From the NCBI GenBank assembly GCA_963920575.1, contig OY986971.1, forward strand, positions 21,938,492 through 22,002,491: DNA of 64,000 nt, given 5' to 3'. The notes under the pieces were generated by a model. The model was not told where the DNA came from. It saw only the letters and a list, made by a program, of their open reading frames with translations, and did no database searches. The DNA is from Narthecium ossifragum. Taxonomy: Eukaryota > Streptophyta > Magnoliopsida > Dioscoreales > Nartheciaceae. The position numbers and the translations under genes were made by a program. Shown in pieces: positions 57,346 through 64,000 of this stretch; positions within the stretch are counted from its first letter, which is position 1, and each line of letters begins with the position of its first letter.

Positions 57346-58163
57346 TTGGGAGTAAGAAGAGATTTAACAAGGACAAACCTGTCCACATCTTATCCAGGAG
57401 TTCAAGAGGAGGAACAAGAGAAAATAGAGCTTAATAACAATGCACGTCCTCTGGAGGAGTACGCAAGGTCTACTATTTCTACCTCACCTTCGTGCATTGT
57501 GTTACCCGCAGAGGCTACGAATTATGAACTTAAAAATCTATATTTTTCTATGCTTCCTGAATTTCATGGTTTAGCCTCTAAAGATGCACTGACTTTTGTA
57601 AAAGATTATTATGCTACTATTCAGACTTTTCCTCTATGTGGCATTACTGAAGATCAACTGAGGATGCGATGTTTTTCTTATTCCATGAAAGATAAAGCTA
57701 AGAGATGGATGATGTCATTGCCTCCTGGATCACTCACTGATTGGGGTTTTATTCTCATGTCATGACTACCAATTTGAGGCGGTAAATTCCAAATTTTCAG
57801 CAAGCTGATGGAAAACCTTTCCATGAAGCATGGAATAGATTTTAAATGCTTTTGATGCAATGTCCCCATCATAATTACTCTTTAGAAAATCAGATGCAAT
57901 ATTTTTATGATGGACTAAACCTCTATTATCAGACTATGGCAGATAATGCTGCAGGGGGAGCGATGTTCAAAAAGACACCCCAAGAAGCATATGAAATTTA
58001 TGAGATGTTGGGATCCAACTCGCAGCAAAGGGACACGAGGAATAAGGCGAGACGCATCTATGAGCTAAACCAGAATGACGACATGGCAAGGCAGATGGCA
58101 GCCCTCAACAAGAAGATAGATGCGATGATTTCCACACAACATGAGTTGGCGTTGGCTAGGTGA
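57346..58163 (+). pseudogene. Athila-type gag (frameshifted)
   Basis: The first part (57346-57765) has the gag core: LPEFHGLASKDALTFVKDYY, then GITEDQLRMRCFSYSMKDKA, then RWMMSLPPGSL. After a frameshift at about 57765-57845 it continues (57846-58163) with NYSLENQMQYFYDGLN, ADNAAGGAMF and KTPQEAYEIYEML. Gag forms the particle in the cytoplasm. The zinc knuckle and everything beyond are lost at about 58163. The first Met (57346) is about 90 nt after the primer-binding site, but the usual Gag N-terminus is longer and the true start may be elsewhere. Confidence 0.88.
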
Positions 58164-59199
58164 CAACATGACGTGGCAGCTGTGGATGCTGCCACGTATC
58201 AACTCATTAACCCTCTCATCAACCCAGGTCGAGCTCCAAACTCTCCTCTCCTCCTATCCCGACCTCCCGTGGCGCCTCCTCTCCTCCCCGATCTAGGGCA
58301 TCCAGGCTACAATGGCGCCTCCTCTCCTCTCCTCCTATCCCAACCTCCCGGATCGCCTCCTCTCCTCCGACTTTTCCTCCTATCCTGATCCCAATCTAGG
58401 GCATCCACCCTCCAACGGTGGTGGCGCCTCCGATCCAAATCTAGGGCATCCATGACCTCCCAAATCCAGTAGCGGCGGCATCGGGTTTGACCGCCGGACA
58501 ACCCAGCGCCGGCGCCTCTCGTCTTTCTTTCATCCGAGAAGGAGCAAGGGATCTTATCGCGAGATAAGGTACGCAAGATCCATTTTATTTTTTCCGTATT
58601 CCGTTTAATTGGAGATTTTTTCATGCTTAAATGAAGAATGTTGGATCGACAACATCATCGGTGTTGCCAATCTGGTGTTGCCTATGTGGAGATTTTTTGA
58701 CCATTTTATTGTACTTTGCTAATGGATTCATGTTGAATAATCTTGTTTCCAGTTCTCTGGACTGCTGTTTGATCGCAAATGCAATTCTTGTGATTTTGCA
58801 GCCAATGTCCTTCATAAGATTTATTAGATGATTTTTGTTTCTTCATGTGCCATTCAGGCCTTTCTTGATGTTCATGCATTTTTATCTTAATTGGAAAAAT
58901 CTCTGTTCTTAATGACTTGACAATGCTTCGGATGCAATCAGTCAGTTGATTCCTAGTGAGTAATCTTCACCTTGTTCATTGCCTTACTAAAGAAAATAAA
59001 AGGAACTACCATGTCAAGCTATCATCTCATTTTTGTTCATCTTATATTGATCTAAAATGTATGAGAAAATAAGAGCTACTGGGTATGATATAATTGTCGT
59101 TCTTTTCTGTAGGTGGTTCTTTGGGCAATACCCAGTCATTGGCTTGTGTGAGAGTTATATATGGTTTCTACGAAGATTGCACGCATCCACTGGGTGAAG
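58164..59199 (+). other. GC-rich repeats then unassigned sequence up to the gap
   Basis: 58200-58480 repeats CTCCTCTCCTCC, GATCTAGGGCATCCA and CGACCTCCCG in units of about 60 nt. GAGATAAGGTACGC at about 58560 could be a splice donor and TTTTCTGTAGGTGG at about 59105-59118 an acceptor. The short open stretch after it runs into the gap and matches nothing I recognise. Confidence 0.4.
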
Positions 59200-59399
59200 N
59201 NNNNNNNNNNNNNNNNNNNNNNNNNNNNNNNNNNNNNNNNNNNNNNNNNNNNNNNNNNNNNNNNNNNNNNNNNNNNNNNNNNNNNNNNNNNNNNNNNNNN
59301 NNNNNNNNNNNNNNNNNNNNNNNNNNNNNNNNNNNNNNNNNNNNNNNNNNNNNNNNNNNNNNNNNNNNNNNNNNNNNNNNNNNNNNNNNNNNNNNNNNN
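59200..59399. other. Assembly gap (200 N)
   Basis: Exactly 200 N. A round number suggests a scaffolding gap of unknown true size. Confidence 0.99.
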
Positions 59400-60190
59400 G
59401 ATATAGTAAAGAAACTATCATGGATATATACTAGAATAGAAGCTTAGACTTTCCATATGTTAAGGATCACCAGGACACTGGAAACATGAAATGGGCTAGT
59501 AAAATGAAGTTCATCTATGGATAGTACATATGTCATAATTGCATGCTTCCTGATCAACTTGAATATGGGGACTGATGATCCCACCAAAACAACATAGTAA
59601 AAAGACTGTACTATTCAACTTAACCATGTTTCTGTTAAATTTACATGTAGATCAGAGTTACAGATCAATTTGACAAAAATCCATACAACAGAGGCTACTT
59701 GAAACACTGGCATAATATCTCTGATCTAATTCCAGAACATGCAGTGCATACTAGTCAGCAGAATAAGAATGCTGTAAACCAACTGCTAATTTCATCTAAG
59801 TTGCAAAATAGAGATTTTTTTTTTGTGCATAATTTCCTCATCCAATTCCAGCTTCAACCATCAATTTAACAACTACAACATAACGACGATCGAAGAACAT
59901 TCATACAGAGTCAACTCTTAATAAACCCAACAACAATGTTGGGGTTCCCAAGAAATCCCCATTCACAAGCAACTAAGATATCGCTCAAAAAAATCAGAAA
60001 TTGAACTTGAGAAACGATGATCAAACAAACACTGAGATAAAAAAATGGCAGAGCAGTGCAGTGGCCACACTTAATAGAAACAACAATGTTGGGTTTCCAA
60101 GAAATCCCCATTCACAAGCAACTAAGAAATCTCTCAAAAAATTTGAATATTGAACTTGAGAAACGATGATCAAACAAGACATTGAGATCA
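59400..60190. other. Unassigned AT-rich sequence with a 150-bp tandem duplication
   Basis: The duplicate CAACAATGTTGGG(G/T)TT...GAAACGATGATCAAACAA starts at 59931 and again at 60081, period 150. The second copy ends near 60190. Outside that I see nothing recognisable. Confidence 0.7.
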
Positions 60191-60835
60191 CATGGAGAGA
60201 AGAGAAGAACTCCAGAGAAGAGAGAGTACCTTGCGGCAAGGGGGGCATGATCATCGGGGAGAGAGGTGGCAGCGGCGATCGTCGGGGAGAGAGGTGGCAG
60301 CGGCGATCGTCCGGGAGAGACGGTGGCAGCCGCGATCGTCGGTAGAGAGGGTGGCAGCGCCGCTATCGTCGGAGAGAGTGTGGCAGCGGCGCGATCGTGG
60401 GGAGAGAGGGTGGCAGCGGCGCGATCGGTCGGGAGAGGAGGGGTGGCAGCGGCACTATCGTCGGGAGAGGTTGGTGGTGATGGTGGCCGGGGTGGGCGAG
60501 GTCGAGGAGACGGGCGAGGGAGGCCGGCGCGGGCAAGGTCGAGGGGATGGGCGAGGTCGAGTGTGGTGAGGGAGAGGTCGGTGGTGAGGGAGGCCGGGAC
60601 GGGCGAGGTCGATTGTGGACGGGGTCGGGCGAGGTCAAGGGAGGCCGGCGCGGGCGAGGTCGAGGGGACTGGCGAGGGAGGCCGGCGCGGGCGAGGTCTA
60701 GTGTAGACTGGGACAGGCGAGGTCGAGGGAGGCCGGCGCGGGCGAGGGAGGCCGGGCGGGGCAGTGGTGATCGTCGGGAGAGAGAGAGAGCTAGGGCACG
60801 AATGGGGGGCTTAGAGGGTGGGTTGGGGATTTAGA
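60190..60835 (+). repeat. GA/GC-rich degenerate tandem repeat
   Basis: Units of about 35 nt built on GGGAGAGAGG(G)TGGCAGCGGC(G)CGATCGTC at 60250-60480, then GGCGAGGTCGAGG and GGAGGCCGGCGCGGGCGAGG units to 60770. All plus frames are open through low complexity. On the minus strand AAGGTACTCTCTC at about 60230 resembles a splice donor after a CT-rich leader. Confidence 0.75.
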
Positions 60836-60846
60836 GACCGATCAGC

Positions 60847-60914
60847 GATCCTGGCCGTCCGATGGGATCGGACGGCCAGGATCCTGGTTCCCTACATAAG
60901 ACTTAGGGAACCAG
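60847..60914. repeat. Two adjacent perfect hairpins
   Basis: Hairpin 1: GATCCTGGCCGTCCGA (60847-60862), loop TGGGA, inverse at 60868-60883. Hairpin 2: CTGGTTCCCT (60884-60893), 11-nt loop, inverse at 60905-60914. They are directly adjacent, about 0.7 kb upstream of the ABCG start. Confidence 0.95.
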
Positions 60915-60932
60915 TTCCCCCTTGAAAATTCC

Positions 60933-61062
60933 ACTGTATATGTATATGTATATATATATATGTATGTATATGTATATATATATACACACACATATACATT
61001 TTAATATATATCTACATATACATATACACATATATAGACACATATACACATATATATAATCC
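60933..61062. repeat. AT-rich microsatellite
   Basis: Interrupted TATATG, TATA and CACATATA tracts. Confidence 0.9.
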
Positions 61063-61109
61063 AAATCAGTAATCATATTATTTATGCTGATGTGGCAGTG
61101 TGTGTAAAA

Positions 61110-61262
61110 TAATACTATTTTAAGATTTAGGGAATGAGTTTTGGTTTGCTAAATAAGGTTTAGGGAATGGGATAGGGAGTCTGTTGGATGGTATATTCTA
61201 ATCATATTCCCTAAATTTAGGGATAGAGAATGGGATGGAAAATCTGTTGGGAATGCTCTCAT
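61110..61262. repeat. MITE-like stretch upstream of the ABCG gene
   Basis: Related blocks TTTAGGGAATGGGATAGGGA and TTTAGGGATAGAGAATGGGA, each followed by TCTGTTGG, end in GGGAATGCTC. This pattern is common at the ends of small plant DNA elements. No duplication was found. Confidence 0.4.
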
Positions 61263-61278
61263 CCCCGACATGGTTTGC

Positions 61279-61288
61279 CTTTAAAAGG
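61279..61288 (+). promoter_or_regulatory. Possible TATA box of the ABCG gene
   Basis: CTTTAAAAGG lies 350 nt before the chosen start codon and is followed by a C/T-rich stretch that could be a leader. It is the best TATA-like candidate between the MITE-like stretch and the gene; weak support. Confidence 0.3.
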
Positions 61289-61637
61289 GCCATTCCCACC
61301 CGGCATATTCTTCACAGCCCGCACTGATCAACTTTCTTCCATCTCTTTTTCTCATCGCTTGATTTCTTCTTGTATTTAAGTTTGATCTACTACGTTTGTT
61401 TGAAACACTTTGCATTGATCAAAGTTTTCTGATGGGATCGACGAACTAGTACTCCAACTCCCCGCCTGTGCCTTGATGGAGCCCTGCACCGAACCCGGGC
61501 CATCAGCTTGGCCCCCGCCCGGCCCGTGAAGATCTCGATGAGCTCGAGAGCATCGGAGACAGCGGCCACATATCGTCGCAGCTTACCAATGATGCCTTCC
61601 CGTTTGGTGCATCGTTTGCAGCCGCTGCCCGGTCGGA

Positions 61638-64000
61638 ATGCTGGCCACGGCATCCCGGTGGGAGAAGGGGCGGCCAGTTCACTTGTCTGCTCTTGATACT
61701 GAGCTGATGCAGATGCCCATGGTTTCCAGTGGCCGTACGGATTTTCCTTTCGTCGCTCCATTCGCTCATGCACACCCTCTGCCACACCAGCAAGGCCGCC
61801 TAAACGGCAACGTGGAGACCTCCGATGCTCCTCCGGCGAGGAAGCCGGCTATCAATGAGCCAATAGACACAGAGCCGGAGAAAATGGGATCTAATGGGGT
61901 AAAGCCCTTCCCTTTTGGCGAATCCTTCGCTCGTTCTCACCCCCTGCCTCATCAGCATGGATATCATGTTGCTGTTGTCCAAGATAAGACGCCCCAGAGT
62001 GAGCTCCAGAACGTGGGCTCCGTCGGCCATGGTGGTTTCCCGTTCGGTCACTCCTTTGTTCGCTCTCATTCCCTACCAGCACGGCAAGGCCACCATACTG
62101 ATGTTGAGCCTGCAGCTGCTGATGTACTACTTCCTGGGAAGGGGGCTCCTGTGATGAGGCGTCCAATTCAACAAGCCGGCGCTCCGGTGGAAGGCGGTGT
62201 CTTCCTCACCTGGCAGGATCTCTGGGTCACTGCCTCCGACAGCAAGGGTGGATGCATCTCAATCCTCAGTGGGCTCTCTGGATACGCTCAGCCGGGTGAG
62301 ATGCTGGCCATCATGGGCCCTTCCGGCTGCGGCAAGTCCACGCTTCTCGACACACTAGCTGGTTAGTAGGAGCAATATATATTCCAGCGCTATGGAATGC
62401 AATAAGTTTTATCAACTCTGCTTAGCATGACCTTGTTCTTTGGCACAGTAATCATGAACCCCACCTTAATAATCACCCAATAACTCTCTTCTATTAAAAC
62501 TCATTCAACCTACGATTATCATGTCACATAGGCTTCATTTAGGATATTCTCTCGTCACATAGAACAATAAAAAATTTTCTTTATAACCATAACGCTATAT
62601 AAGGATGATGATACATATTACAGGAAGATTGCAATCCAACGTTAGGCAGACTGGTCAAATCTTGGTCAATGGGCAGAAGCAAAGTCTTTCTTTTGGAACC
62701 TCGGTGAGCAATCCACCATTGGTCTTCCTGCTATTGGATTCAGATAATTAGTTTGTGTTTCTTGATTTGGGCTTCATGGTTTTATTATTTCATGTGCAGG
62801 CTTATGTAACTCAAGATGATATATTGATGACGACACTGACAGTCAGAGAAGCTGTATACTACTCTGCACAGCTCCAGCTACCTGATTGGATGCCACTGTC
62901 TGAGAAATGGGAGCGAGCCGAGGCGACAATCAAAGAGATGGGCCTGAGAGACGCCATGGATACCAGGATTGGAGGGTGGGGTCACAAGGGAATCAGTGGA
63001 GGTCAGAAGAGGAGGGTGAGCATCTGCATGGAGATCTTGACACGCCCGGAGCTCCTCTTCCTCGACGAGCCCACCAGCGGGCTTGACAGTGCCGCCTCCT
63101 TCCATGTTATGAGCCGCATCGCCGAGCTCACTCGACGTGAGAACATGACGGTGCTCGCCTCCATCCATCAACCCAGCAGTGAAGTTTTTGAGCTCTTCTC
63201 AAATCTTTGCCTCCTTGCTTCAGGGAAAACAGTTTATTTTGGAGCATCGTGTATAACCAACGAGGTACATATCCTAACAATATATAAGAACATTAGCTTC
63301 TTATTGCTGTGTGTAATTCAAATGTAAGACTGAACTAGTTCTCCTTTCTCTCAGTTCTTCGCTTTGAATGGATTCCCATGCCCAACTTTGAGAAATCCTT
63401 CAGATCACTTCCTTCGGACTATCAACAAAGACTTCGATAAGGTTTGCATGCATATATTCTGTCTTTGTTTTTCTTTGTTAAGTTTGTGGATGTAGATCTT
63501 ATATGGCGAATAAAGACGATTGAAAATCTCAATTAGTTATTAGCTTTGTTTATTGTTTGCAGGATATTGAACAAGGCTCTGATGCCCAACCAACAACTGC
63601 TGCGAAAGCGATTGAGATCCTTGCAAAGTCCTACAAATCATCTATTGCCTCACAAGAAGTTACATCTCACATGGCACAAATATGCAAGCGGGTAATTAAT
63701 TTAAATGACCTTTTGCATGTGTTTTACTATCAATATTTGTATCTCCTCTATACATCTTGCATGATGCATGAGTGCGCGCGTGGGCTAACCTATCATACAA
63801 GTATGTTTCGTTCCTAATTAGGTTTCTCATCTTGGATAGTATATTTCACCTATTCCTTTTGCAGGGAGGAGATTTGGTCAAGAATAGGGATCATGCAAGC
63901 TTCTTCACGCAATCCTTTGTTCTCACGAGGAGATCATTCGTGAACATGTACCGGGACTTGGGCTATTACTGGCTGCGCTTTGCAATCTATATTGCCCTTT
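61638..64000 (+). CDS. ABCG-family half-size ABC transporter, 3' end outside the window
   Basis: ATP-driven plasma-membrane half-transporter (WBC type) that would dimerise. Six exons join in frame: 61638-62361, 62624-62703, 62800-63264, 63355-63441, 63563-63691, 63865-beyond 64000. All introns are GT...AG. The nucleotide-binding domain is complete: Walker [10 protein letters not shown] (residues 227-235), AYVTQDD with the Q-loop Gln, signature ISGGQKRR, Walker [13 protein letters not shown], and switch His in [14 protein letters not shown] and [15 protein letters not shown] follow, then the first membrane-domain segment [18 protein letters not shown] before TMD is the ABCG order; similarity looks closest to the ABCG1/ABCG11-like plant clade. 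The N-terminus carries three copies of FPFxxxFxxxHxLPxxxG (36-53, 91-108, 134-151). The Met at 61638 is the only in-frame start after stops at 61527, 61539 and about 61587; a further upstream exon is possible. Substrate unknown. Confidence 0.93.

Larger units (their letters stand above)
55893..58163 (+). mobile_element. Athila-type LTR element, truncated at both ends
   Basis: It consists of a left-truncated LTR (55893-57236), a primer-binding site at 57243-57254 and gag to 58163. Pol and the 3' LTR are missing; downstream sequence is unrelated GC-rich repeat. The LTR is homologous to the solo LTR at 11606-13170. Confidence 0.85.

Noticed and set aside
59094..59447. Open frames spanning the run of N
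   Set aside because: The frame crosses unknown bases and cannot be supported; only about 34 codons are real on the left side.
60192..60834. Plus-strand frames of 95-146 codons rich in Gly/Arg/Ala/Glu
   Set aside because: Low-complexity translation of GA/GC-rich tandem repeats, open in all frames, with no start context or homology signal.
1..64000. tRNA, rRNA or other structured RNA genes
   Set aside because: No tRNA-like A/B boxes with acceptor pairing or rRNA core sequence were noticed. The tRNA-related sites are retroelement primer-binding sites.

Overview
This is nuclear DNA from a flowering plant. Every recognisable repeat belongs to a plant family: a Tat-lineage Ty3/gypsy element with two RNase H domains, Athila-type elements, Ty1/copia pieces, and L1-type LINEs that carry an RNase H domain. 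The one host gene seen has plant ABCG-type exons. The sequence does not fix the species. About 95% of the window is transposable elements and decayed intergenic DNA. The single convincing host gene, an ABCG half-transporter, starts at about 61.6 kb and runs off the right edge.

Layout. 1-10154: minus-strand Tat-type Ty3/gypsy element, cut by the left edge, with its 5' LTR (1940 bp) intact. 10155-11500: two opposed Ty1/copia fragments. 11501-25492: a dead minus-strand LINE (LINE-1) that has been a landing pad for an Athila-type solo LTR (11606-13170), two solo LTRs of one unnamed family (14233-16658 plus, 19240-22188 minus) and a MITE-like element (23036-23858). Each solo LTR has a matching 5-bp target duplication, and the LINE reading frame resumes across one of them. 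25503-25834 completes the copia LTR that LINE-1 split. 27171-33265: a second, young LINE (LINE-2) with a 15-bp target duplication, intact ORF1 and an ORF2 broken only by three stops.

33.3-41.3 kb: diverged LTR-like repeats, a 1-kb minisatellite, a 63-bp GC-rich tandem repeat split by a third solo LTR (35528-38211), and LINE scraps. 41332-46600: a minus-strand Athila-like element with a gag-like ORF and no visible pol. 47356-53801: a roughly 4.4-kb near-palindrome opened by a truncated fourth LTR of the unnamed family. 54.0-58.2 kb: mosaic of LTR and LINE scraps, then an Athila LTR, primer-binding site and frameshifted gag. 59200-59399 is an assembly gap. 60.2-61.3 kb: GA/GC-rich repeats, two perfect hairpins, an AT microsatellite and a MITE-like stretch, immediately upstream of the ABCG gene.

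The features are mostly independent insertions whose order can be read: copia, then LINE-1, then the solo LTRs and MITE. The ABCG product would be a plasma-membrane ATP-driven half-transporter. Its six visible exons join in frame and carry a complete nucleotide-binding domain.
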